Positions 45,446-64,000 of a stretch of 64,000 bases of DNA are shown in pieces. Below the pieces are notes generated by a model that did no database searches, had not been told where the DNA came from, and saw only the letters and a list, made by a program, of their open reading frames with translations. Both the position numbers and the translations under genes were made by a program. The stretch is taken from positions 2,914,001 to 2,978,000 of the forward strand of contig NC_085117.1 of the NCBI RefSeq assembly GCF_030269925.1, in the 5' to 3' direction. The DNA is from Bombyx mori (lineage: Eukaryota; Arthropoda; Insecta; Lepidoptera; Bombycidae). How positions within the stretch are numbered: position 1 is the stretch's first letter; every line of letters starts with the position of its first letter.

Positions 45446-46306
45446 TTATGAATGAGTACAAGATTCAGGATTAGTAGGACAGTATCTACCCAAATGATGA
45501 CGACAGTTCGCACAAAAATGATTTACGTGCTTACATGACCGCATCACATACGGTAGAGGTACACAGATCCAGCAACAGAATAGACATAAAATGAATGCAC
45601 ACATGTGCGTACTCATTGTTATCTGACTTATAGCGATGCTCATTCCAGTATAACCGCATTCAGGACACGAGACGAACATAGGACTGAATCCGAAATTGTA
45701 TATCCTTGATGGCCTCGGCATTGGATTGTCTACATAAACATCAAATGCGGATGCATAGTTCGGAGGTGGCGTATGTTGAATAAAAGAAGGCGAAGGGATG
45801 AATGTTCCCATAAACCTTGTTCTAGGTCTGGCTGCTATCTGCCTCAAAACAAATGAATACGAGGGCGGTGCACTCATTAACGAATCTGGCGCGCTCAAAG
45901 TGTGCTGATCGTCATTTAGCGCCATCTTTGCCATTTCCTGTTGCGTTTTAATAATATTTATAACTGTAAATTTTACAGAATCTTCATTTAGTTTTGTTAA
46001 AGCTTGTATGAATAGCGATTGAGGTTGATTGATTCTTGTTTTTGTCGTGGAGGTATTAGGGGAATCGGACGCGATGCGCGTCTGTATTGATCGAGATAAA
46101 GAGACACTAGGAACGTTATTGTTTGTTGGCAAGGATATGTTGGATGCGTCATTGAAAGAATTCGGAGGTTCTGGTGTTGAAGAGTTCAAGTCGTGTGAAA
46201 CAATTTCTCGTGAACTGGCCATTTCATTATCTTCACCGATTCGGTTTTCTACCTGCTCACAATTACTTCCAAACTGTGTAGACACATTTAAATCCTTGCC
46301 TTCCAT
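45446..46306 (-). CDS. LITAF-domain protein
   Basis: 286 codons in one open exon on the minus strand. Residues 1-140 are Ser/Asn/Thr-rich and probably disordered. PPSY (147-150) and PPNY (181-184) are PPxY motifs of the kind that bind WW domains of NEDD4-type ubiquitin ligases. Residues 211-286 form the LITAF domain: CPECG (C214, C217), a hydrophobic Cys-rich segment at about 231-253, and HFCANC (H263, C265, C268) followed by RHHLGRYCP. In known LITAF proteins the two cysteine motifs bind one zinc ion and the hydrophobic part inserts into the cytosolic face of endosomal membranes. Most LITAF proteins are about 80-160 residues, so the long N-terminal extension is unusual. An acceptor-like TTTTTATAG ends four bases before the ATG, so an upstream 5' UTR exon is likely. 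It diverges from RpL4. Confidence 0.85.
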   Translation of the reverse strand: MEGKDLNVSTQFGSNCEQVENRIGEDNEMASSREIVSHDLNSSTPEPPNSFNDASNISLPTNNNVPSVSLSRSIQTRIASDSPNTSTTKTRINQPQSLFIQALTKLNEDSVKFTVINIIKTQQEMAKMALNDDQHTLSAPDSLMSAPPSYSFVLRQIAARPRTRFMGTFIPSPSFIQHTPPPNYASAFDVYVDNPMPRPSRIYNFGFSPMFVSCPECGYTGMSIAISQITMSTHMCAFILCLFCCWICVPLPYVMRSCKHVNHFCANCRHHLGRYCPTNPESCTHS

Positions 46307-46962
46307 TTTCTATAAAAACGTAGCAATAAACTGTTATTGTTTCCCGATTTACGAATTTTAGTGAACCATCACCGGTAAACCATATTGACAAATCTCACAA
46401 TGTGACAATAATTGTCAGTCTTTATTACAACACAGTATCCTGACCGTATTATTTTCCATGTACTTGGACTGAATAAAAAAGCGGAATTTCCATGTTAAAA
46501 GGTATCTTTTATTGAACATCATTAAATTATTAAATAATGAACTTAATTGTTTTTCTTCATTTTTAACTCTGTAGCTCTTGATTGCTTTTTTAATCAAAAA
46601 TGTTCGAACGGTTACTATAAATTAAAACAAAGAAATTGAGTAGTTTTACGGTTTTAATTTCACGCCCATTTATGTGTTTAAAATTATGTCCATGAAAGTT
46701 AATAACACGATACATACATAAAACGTATGTTTTTATTGATTCCTTTCGTATTTTTTTGTTATGCCTGCTTAGAGATCGAACATTGGTTCACTTTACAGTG
46801 AGAGGCTACAATAACAATGTCGAATATATAGCCAAACCACTTTCTAGTAGAAAGTTTCTACCGCTCCCATGTGGTAATAACTTAAAGGCTAAGGTTAAAG
46901 AATTACGATGTAAAATATCAATGAGGTAACAATCAACGAGGTCGAGACCTTCTGTGTTCATT
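46307..46962. other. intergenic region between LITAF-like gene and RpL4
   Basis: The head-to-head spacer, AT-rich and free of recognised transposons, unlike the rest of the window. It must hold the promoters of both genes. The first exon of the LITAF-like gene was not located. Confidence 0.5.
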
Positions 46963-47110
46963 CTTTTTCGTTAGTCTGGCAACTGTCCATGATTGCTGTC
47001 AAAAAACTATCTTGATTTCCGGTCTTTTCACACCTCCGTGGCATGGCGGATGGTCTTTATCACCGCTATTAGTGTATATTTCGGAGGTATAGCTTCGCTA
47101 AAGTAGCGAA
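46963..47110 (+). promoter_or_regulatory. RpL4 5' UTR region with TOP-like start sites
   Basis: Two pyrimidine runs suit a 5'TOP start: CTTTTTCG at 46963 and TCTTTTC at 47023-47029. With either, the leader contains ATGGCGGATGG at 47043, a 9-codon upstream frame closed by TAG at 47070-47072. If the true start lay further downstream (CTTTATC at 47054) the upstream ATG would be excluded. Confidence 0.45.
47094..47110 (+). promoter_or_regulatory. perfect hairpin abutting the RpL4 start codon
   Basis: TTCGCTA and TAGCGAA are exact inverted repeats with a three-base loop (AAG); the stem ends at the base before ATG. Confidence 0.75.
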
Positions 47111-57748
<10,638 letters not shown>

Positions 57749-57749
<1 letters not shown>

Positions 57750-57780
57750 ATAAATAAATAGATTTTTTAAGGGGATTTTT
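57749..57780 (+). terminator. RpL4 poly(A) signals
   Basis: Overlapping AATAAA hexamers at 57749-57754 and 57753-57758 begin at the last base of the stop codon, followed by a T/G-rich stretch. The 3' UTR is therefore very short, as in many ribosomal protein mRNAs. Confidence 0.8.
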
Positions 57781-58454
57781 GTTTTATTTCAATATATTCT
57801 CGTGTCCAATTACTTTAATTTCTCGCTTGTGATTTTATCGCAAGTAATATTAATATTTTCGGAATGAATGTTGCGAAAAGCAGTTTAATAACTGGAGTGG
57901 CGTGTAAATAGGTACGGTCATATAGTTTGTCAGGATCAAAAATGATTCAAATTAGCGATTCGCAAGGCGGTAGGAATATTTAGTGTCGCGGCCAAATTGG
58001 GAAAGGCCCAAAATCGGAGAATACAAACATCGCTATGTATAAATACTCGAGAGGCGAGCAATTCACAATATCAAAGAAAGTTGTGGTATCGACGCGATAG
58101 CTGTGGTTAATAAAGTGTAATTTTAGGTTAATTTTGCTAGTTGTTAGCCTAAGAAGCGGGAACGCGAATGGCCGTGCGCGAGTTCTAAGTTCAAAACTTG
58201 AAACTGTTGAACATACTATAAATATTTGAAGAACGTAGGTACTATGTTCGATGATGTTCCATTTTTGAAATTCCGGCGCCTTCAAATAGTATGTACATAC
58301 CTGCCTATTCATTGGATGTAGAAAGAGGCGGTGCGGCGTCACAAGCGTGTAAATTCTAAATTCAAAACTAGGTATTGAGAATAAGGCGCTCATTCAATTA
58401 CATTAACTCATCTGTTTTTAAATAGAGTAACTAGGTAGTTAAATTTGCCTAACT
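57781..58454. other. no gene recognised downstream of RpL4
   Basis: A 137-codon minus-strand open frame (57980-58393) has no recognised motif. The plus strand has TATAAATACTCGAG and, further on, TTAATAAAGTG, a spacing that could be a decayed LTR, but no terminal repeat was found. Confidence 0.45.
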
Positions 58455-58850
58455 TTGCTTTCTTTTGTTTGTTAATGCATGTTTTAATCTTTTAGGTTTC
58501 TTAGGAATATATCGACGCTTGAAAGGCAAAAGTGACTAAGCGACAATAACTGATTTGTACATAAATGATAGGCAATAACCATATTCGATGCGCAAAAAAA
58601 AAATATTTCTAGGACTATTAAAATCATTTCAATCCTACAGCTACTAGCTAGATTCTACTACAGGTTGATTCGTTAAAATAAATTTTGTTTTCAGGTATTT
58701 CAACTTTAAATTTGTCAGTCTACTGTAAAGTTCACGCATTGTAGCTTAGTCACGTTTGCCTTTCAAGCGTCGATATTCATTCTCAATATCGTTCGGATTC
58801 GTCTTCTCGAAGTCTACTAAATATTCCGGCGCCTTAGTAACAGAAAAATT
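58455..58850. mobile_element. TIR-MITE M3, inverted and interrupted
   Basis: The interior of M3 (AACTTTGCTTTCTTTTGTTT; CGTTCGGATTCGTCTTCTCG; TATTCCGGCGCCTTAGTAAC) on either side of the insert at 58511-58774. The outer termini are decayed. Confidence 0.7.
58511..58774. mobile_element. nested TIR element in M3
   Basis: ATCGACGCTTGAAAGGCAAA and TTTGCCTTTCAAGCGTCGAT are exact inverted ends, extended by GTGACTAAG/CTTAGTCAC; 264 bases with an AT-rich, non-coding interior. Flanking TAT/TAT-type bases suggest a short target duplication. Confidence 0.8.
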
Positions 58851-59577
58851 ATTAAAGATAGAAGCAAATAAAACATCAAAATCTGAAGGGAAGTTTATTA
58901 CAAAAGCCACATACAAAATTTTACGAAGTTAATAATACAGTACATTTATTACAAAAACGTTTTAAATTCAAAATTCTTGTCACTTCAATAGAAAAATTCC
59001 GACAGGCAATCTTAAAGTACGTGTTCCACTGAGAGCGACGTGAAATATAATTAGCTTGGTCATATCGTTTGCTTCCATTGTATAATAGTAATGGATTTTC
59101 GAATGTTTTATTGTATATTGTATGTAGTAATATAAGTTGGTATTTTCTAGCATCTATAGCTAAGGCTAATTTTTGGTGAATTTATTTTTGCATTGCAGAC
59201 ACTAAAGCAACTTATCACCCTAGTTTCCTTAGCCTTCCTTCTATACGGATCCTCTGCATTAAACATTTAAAAAAAAATCTTACTATCTCAATCAAAACGT
59301 CAACATTACAGTTAAATTAGCTATACACCACCAAGCTTGCTGTCAGTTTTGCGCGAGACTTGTAGCTTGATGAAATGACTGGTGCGTTTAGATCCGTTTG
59401 ATGCAAGGATTGAATGAAACTTACAAGTATGAGACTCGTAAGATTAAATCAAAGTCGAAGCAAAGTTGAATCGTGGGGCAGTGTGTTACAACCTAAGCGC
59501 CGACGTATCTAAACATAGCTTGAAATGGAAGTTAATGAGTTTCTTGAAAAACATTCAACCATCGACAAATCAATTTC
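58851..59577. other. no gene recognised
   Basis: A 24-codon hydrophobic stretch after a good acceptor-like sequence at 59199 was considered and rejected. Nothing else seen. Confidence 0.45.
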
Positions 59578-59750
59578 TCTGTGCTTAGTGCGAGTTTTTT
59601 AACGTTCTCGATAGCGTAAAAGTTAACTCGAATTTGTATGGAGTTGGAACAGCGCCTCTAGCGGCAAACTTAGGCAAACATTCCAACTGCATACAAATTT
59701 TAACTTTTACGCTATCGAGAACGTTAAAAAACTCGCACTAAGCACAGTAG
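59578..59750. mobile_element. TIR-MITE M1, best-preserved copy
   Basis: CTGTGCTTAGTGCGAGTTTT and AAAACTCGCACTAAGCACAG are perfect inverted ends; arms of ~60-70 bases, centre AACAGCGCCTCTAGCGGC. Confidence 0.85.
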
Positions 59751-61060
59751 ATAGATCCATTCTTTGCCCGTTATCTCAAAATCGCTACATTCATAATTTG
59801 AGTTTAATAATAACCTCAGTGACAGAGAATTTCAAATTTAACCTAATTCTAAAAATACATTTTGTTACATCGGAAGCGTAAAGGTCGATTATTTATTTAT
59901 AAACACGTACAATTTTTTTTTTAAATTTCAGGTCGTACATTAAAATCATTCAATTGATTATTTAAATAAAACATTCTCTTAATTTTAAACTAACAGAACC
60001 GGTAGGGGTTGAGCGGCCATTACGATTTAAAAAAATAATCCCGGAATCGAAAACGCAGCGCCATCTGTCGGATCCAGTTGTAAATCTAAACCATCCAAGC
60101 CACTCGCGTACACAAAGATTAAATACATACCAATTATGTTATAGTAAAAAGAGTTAAAGTAATTTACTATAACATCACTGATACATACCATAAAAATCGG
60201 TCCAGCCGCTTAAGAGTTCAGTTCAAAAATACACATAATATCCTTTTAGTCCTTTTAGATAAATAACCAAATACATATTGAAATCGACCTTACGCCCCTA
60301 ATGTTGAGGTTCATTACAGGGATCTCTACATTCAGGCGAGACGACCTAAACAATTAATAAATAAATAAAACGTGTAAAATACGCCAAGATGGCGTCTACA
60401 GCACATAAAACTCCACACAGTTCGGGCATCTTACCAATATACATAATTTTAGGTATAAAATGCGTTTCAATTAAGAATGTGCACAGACCTGCGCCATATT
60501 GTGACGTCATAGCTGTCAAATCGAAAATATAAACTAGTCAGTAAAAAAAGGAAGGAATTTTTTAATATTAATTTATAATCCAAATCTTCGAATTTGCCGA
60601 TTCCACTTATCCCACTGCTTGAGTAATCATTATCGTCGTCCATAGACTATAGGGCTCGACAACGTTGATTTGCCTGGTTCTTTAAATAGATGTTTTTTTT
60701 TAAATATACTCTAAATTCATGTTAAATTTACCTCGACCAGTACTCAACATATTATTATCAAGAAATTTAAATAGGTGTGTTCGGTTCATTAAAACAAACA
60801 TATTAATAGTCTTTATAATTAGGCAAAAACATTACAAAAATTTTTTATATAATGTTTTGTTGTTGCTGCTGTCCATACTTTTTATCGAATTTTGACAGAT
60901 CAAGGTCATTGACGTGCACATTCTTATTTGAAACGCATTATTTAACTTCTGCCTATATATACCCCAAACGAATATACTATGAATAATCATAAAATATATT
61001 ATCTTAGTGCACTATAAAAGGTGTTCTTTCATCATTATTATTTATAAATCGAAGGTTGAA
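59751..61060. other. no gene recognised; Helitron-like remnant at 60040-60260
   Basis: 60040-60260 has CAGCGCCATCTGTCGGATCC and ATCGGTCCAGCCGCTTAAGA, related to the element at 63737. It is interrupted by a 48-base segment with ATACATACCA on both sides (60123-60132, 60181-60190) that contains the palindrome TGTTATAGTAAA/TTTACTATAACA. Confidence 0.45.
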
Positions 61061-61137
61061 AGGCTGTTTGGTTTAAGTCACATTTCGCTTAACACGCGAC
61101 ATTTATCTTTGTAATTAAAGGTCCGTTTTATTTGGCA

Positions 61138-61671
61138 CTAGCTGACCCGGCAGACTACGTAGTGCCTCAATCGATAAATAGAAGACCTAAACTTTAAAAA
61201 AAAAAACAAACAAAAGGTATGCGTCCGACGGGGGGACATCAAAGGAAAAACAAAATTGTTATTTTTATTTAATACCGAGCATTTTCTTATTTATCTACCT
61301 TTTAAAAAGGATCCGGAGTTTCTTTGGGCACATAATGCGATCCTCATTGCACAGCCTGGAGAAACTCACAATTCTCGGACAGATGGAGGGGAAGCGCGCT
61401 AGAGGAAGAGCGCCAGTTAGATGGGTTGACCAACTCAAGGAGGTGACTGGAGGCCAGATATGGGGAGCGGTACATATGGCGCAGAACCGGACCGAGTGGA
61501 GAAGATTGACATACAGTCACGATCCTCAGCATTGAGGGAACGACCAGAAAGAAAAAAACCTTCTCTGGACTTCCACAAATAATTGAAGACCAAAATTAGC
61601 CAAATCGGTTCAGCCGTTCTCGAGTTTTAGCGAGACTAACGAACAGCAATTCATTTTTATATTTTTATAGA
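61138..61671 (-). mobile_element. Helitron subfamily B carrying a LINE fragment
   Basis: Minus strand begins TCTATAAAAATATAAAAATG (61671 down) and ends GGGTCAGCTAG (61138), placed between A 61137 and T 61672. Compared with the ~210-base copy at 14157-14365 it contains an extra block, 61300-61545, with the LINE coding remnant described separately. Confidence 0.8.
61335..61535 (+). pseudogene. LINE ORF2 C-terminal fragment inside the Helitron
   Basis: Plus-strand frame containing GQMEGKRARGRAPVRWVDQL and then NRTEWRRLTYS, the C-terminal pattern of RTE/CR1-type polyproteins (GRxPxRWxDQ ... NRxEWRRL), followed by a stop. It runs opposite to the Helitron. Confidence 0.6.
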
Positions 61672-61705
61672 TTAACACCAACCGTTCGATGTTTTTAATT
61701 GAATA

Positions 61706-61951
61706 TGCAATTTCGAAAAGGGCACATCTCTGAAAATGTAAAATGTTCAGGAAATGAAAAAAAAAACTGATTATTTTCTAAAGCAATGTAAAATTTAAAA
61801 TATTAACTTTTGAGATATATTTTCGTGTTAATTAGCAATTGAAAATCACTGGAATTATTAATAAAATGGGTGTAGGTAAGCCTCAAAACTACATGTATAT
61901 GAAAAAACGTATTTGACAAAATATGCGACATGTGCCCTTATCGAAATTGCA
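61706..61951. mobile_element. TA-flanked TIR-MITE nested in M2
   Basis: TGCAATTTCGAAAAGGGCAC and GTGCCCTTATCGAAATTGCA are inverted ends with one mismatch, flanked by TA (61704-61705, 61952-61953); 246 bases, non-coding, mariner-like in form. Confidence 0.8.
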
Positions 61952-62098
61952 TATTCAATTGAACTTTAATTAAGTTTACTCCATTCGAAATAGCTGAAGA
62001 AGTTTTTTTGTTATGTTATATTCTTTTCAAATTTCAAACTTTAAATTGCTCTAATGTAAAGTTGCAAAAATGTCACTTAAACCACATAGCTTTTTACC

Positions 62099-62359
62099 CC
62101 TCGATATACAACATCATAGTATGCTATGTAGATGTGATTTTATAATATGTTCTGATACAATTATATTACATAAAGGCAACTTCATTAGGAAGAATATTAG
62201 TTACGGGCAAAATAAATTGTTCTACCACGATGATATAATCAGTATTTAAACTCAGAAATTAGTCTAAATTTAAATTAAATAAAACTTAATAAAAAATTTA
62301 ATATCTCGGCTTATTTTTTTTTGTTTTTGCTTTTATCTTCACATTGTTTACGACATTAC
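62099..62359. other. no gene recognised
   Basis: AT-rich spacer. Confidence 0.5.
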
Positions 62360-62615
62360 TAATATATATAAATTTTTATTGCTTAGATGGGTGGACGAGC
62401 TCACAGCCCACCTGGTGTTAAGCGGTTACTGGAGCCCATAGACATCTACAACGTAAATGCCGCCACCCACCTTGAGATATAAGTTCTAAAGTCTGAGTAT
62501 AGTTACAACAGCTGCCCCGCCCTTCAGACCGAAACGCATTACTGCTTCACGGCAGAAATAGGCAGGGTGGTGGTACCTACCCGCGCGGACTCACAAGAGG
62601 TCCTACCACTAGTAA
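62360..62615 (-). mobile_element. Bm1-like SINE, 5'-truncated
   Basis: Well-preserved minus-strand tail, TTTTTATTGCTTAGATGGGT to GGTCCTACCACTAGTAAA. Confidence 0.8.
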
Positions 62616-62705
62616 AAGGTTACATTGAAACTATAATAAAATTGTTGTCGCAAAAAAGTTCCAGAACAAAGCATTTGGGAGCTCTCGTAAAATGTTTGTT
62701 ATTAC

Positions 62706-63112
62706 ACACGTCATGTTTTGACGTGACAACGTCTTATAATTCGATGGAGCCGGCTGCACGCCCGAAAAAACGTGACTCATGCGGCGTTACCTCGCTCTGA
62801 GGCGTTCCATTTAAGGCTTGAAGTGTAAGCGAGAGCGCGCAACGAGCGATAAAGAGGCACAATCGGCCTCCGCGTTCGGCAGCGTTCGACATCTGTCTCT
62901 CTCCTACTTGAGTGAGCGATGCATCCGCGTGGACAGCTGCTATACAATAATACATTTACATGTTTTCGTCAAGTATGAAGTTCAGTGAAAAGTGAATGTG
63001 GTGTCAATTGTCCATACAAAATATCTATCAAACAAATAAAATTAAAATTTTCTTTTGAACCATGAAACCATTCCATCAGTATTTTCTTATGACGTTGTCA
63101 CGTTCAACTACC
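62706..63112 (-). repeat. dispersed element with inverted termini, class unknown
   Basis: GTTTTGACGTGACAACGTCT near 62717 and TGACGTTGTCACGTTCAAC near 63093 are inverted relatives ~370 bases apart. The GC-rich left part (62740-62910) has a diverged relative at 10560-10740. Possibly a DNA transposon remnant. Confidence 0.45.
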
Positions 63113-63339
63113 GTCAGTAAACCGACTTTACAGACAACAGATATTTTTAAAGTCAACTTTGGTTATTCGAATTTGTGGCGATTTAATCTAATGGCTCTGT
63201 GGGTCGTGTAGGGTCGCGAAATATCGGGCCAGGTCCGAATCCGCTTTGGACACCCAGGCAGCGTTCAGGGCTATCGTGTCCAGCCACGATTGCGAATCTC
63301 GAAGCTCACCGAACAACTCCTTAAACTGAAAAGATATTA
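63113..63339. other. no gene recognised
   Basis: A minus-strand open frame covers 63580-63188 but its first part is LTR. 63190-63310 shows coding-like composition on the minus strand (DSQSWLDTIALNAAWVSKAD) and could be a decayed retroelement or exon fragment; not assigned. Confidence 0.35.
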
Positions 63340-63343
63340 ATAT

Positions 63344-63725
63344 TGTTACGCCGGCAAGAGTAACGCCATCTATCACCGAATAGTCGAAACGAATATCGAA
63401 GGATCCAGAATGCTCGAGAATTACAACGTCATCTATTAACAGATAGCGGAAACTACGACTAGAGTTGTGTGGAACAGTCTCCATAATTCTAGGGATGAGG
63501 TATCGACTATAAAAGCGTTGTAGGGATGGCACGCAGTCAGTCAGTAATCGGAACTCGAAGCGAAACAGCGAACGGATCACCCGAAGCGAAGCGGAACAAG
63601 CGAATTGAGAGTTTTAAAGTGTTTGTGTGTGTTTTAAAGTGTTTGTGAAGTGTTTAAGTGTTGAATACAGTTTTTAGGTTGTACTTTGGTGAAATTTTAT
63701 TTATCCCGAACCCCAGCGCGTAACT
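63344..63725 (+). mobile_element. solo LTR
   Basis: 382 bases from TGTTACGCCGGC to GCGCGTAACT, flanked by ATAT (63340-63343, 63726-63729). TATAAAAGCG at about 63510 is followed by CAGTCAGTCAGTAATCGG. It is the same LTR family as 37242-37626, in opposite orientation. No internal region. Confidence 0.8.
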
Positions 63726-63736
63726 ATATAGATATA

Positions 63737-64000
63737 CTAGCTGACCCGGTAAACCTTGTTTTGCCTTATAAATTATTCCTAGGAAAGATAAATTAACCTA
63801 GATATCCACTGCAGCGCCATCTGCCGGGCTGATTTGTGAATCGAAGGATCTAAGGGTGCCACACAAACGCATACAAAAAATTAAATCAAGTCGGTCCAGC
63901 CGTTTAGGACGAGTTCAGTGACAAACACACGCACAGAAGAAATAAAATAAGGTAAAGAAGTGTAAAGAAAGTCTTGTTCCTTTCCAACTTGAATTGTGCC
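63737..64000 (-). mobile_element. Helitron 3' end, cut by the window edge
   Basis: CTAGCTGACCCGGTAAACC after an A is the complement of the Helitron 3' terminus. The interior differs from subfamily B (TTGTTTTGCCTTATAAATTA), so it is another subfamily. It lies 7 bases from the solo LTR's target duplication. Confidence 0.6.

Larger units (their letters stand above)
61063..62098. mobile_element. TIR-MITE M2 carrying two nested insertions
   Basis: Outer M2 ends AAGGCTGTTTGGTTTAAGTC and GTCACTTAAACCACATAGCT. The M2 sequence is collinear with other copies once 61138-61671 and 61706-61951 are removed. Confidence 0.8.

Noticed and set aside
46029..46361. Plus-strand open frame of 110 codons
   Set aside because: Antisense to the LITAF-like gene and without recognisable features.
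57980..58393. 137-codon open frame downstream of RpL4 on the minus strand
   Set aside because: No recognised domain; rich in Phe/Ile/Tyr as expected for AT-rich DNA, and partly overlaps TATA- and AATAAA-like words of a possible LTR.
59199..59270. Possible last coding exon (24 hydrophobic codons after a good acceptor-like TTGCATTGCAG)
   Set aside because: No upstream exon, no donor partner and no nearby poly(A) signal on this strand; another frame through the same bases is also open, so a chance frame is likely.

Overview
The window looks like nuclear DNA of the silkworm Bombyx mori or a very close relative. Three things point there: an insect-type uL4 ribosomal protein gene, many copies of a tRNA-headed SINE of the Bm1 type, and lepidopteran-style Helitrons (5'-TC...CTAG-3', inserted between A and T) with Jockey-like and RTE-like LINE debris. 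There are no bacterial operons, rRNA genes, CRISPR arrays or credible stand-alone tRNA genes. No database search was possible, so family names rest on recognition of motifs.

Three protein-coding genes are supported. (1) larp (La-related protein 1) lies on the minus strand. Its first coding exon is at 43216-43566, and a second in-phase exon was found at 10984-11086, giving a 32.1-kb first intron full of transposon debris. The rest of larp (La motif, DM15 repeats) must lie to the left of the window. (2) A 286-residue protein with a C-terminal LITAF zinc-binding, membrane-inserting domain and two PPxY motifs is at 45446-46306 on the minus strand. (3) RpL4 (uL4, 434 residues) lies on the plus strand in ten coding exons from 47111 to 57749, with every junction phase-checked. 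The LITAF-like gene and RpL4 are head to head, about 0.7-0.8 kb apart.

The most striking signal is inside RpL4. Each of its nine introns carries one snoRNA-like element. Introns 1, 3, 6 and 7 hold four diverged copies of one H/ACA family, introns 2 and 4 a second H/ACA pair, intron 5 a third H/ACA RNA, and introns 8 and 9 a box C/D pair. The genes thus form a translation-centred neighbourhood: a ribosomal protein, the guide RNAs its transcript probably supplies for rRNA modification, and LARP1, known in other animals to bind 5'TOP mRNAs such as those of ribosomal proteins. The functional link is inference.

Layout: 1-43215 is larp intron and flank, almost wholly mobile-element remains (SINE copies, Jockey-like 3' ends, RTE-like 3' ends, three TIR-MITE families here called M1, M2 and M3, Helitrons, a solo LTR, a pogo element nested in M1). 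43216-46306 holds larp exon 1 and the LITAF-like gene. 47.0-57.8 kb is RpL4 with snoRNAs and a few intronic transposons. 57.8-64 kb is repeat-rich intergenic DNA with a three-layer nested insertion, a second solo LTR and a Helitron end that runs off the window.
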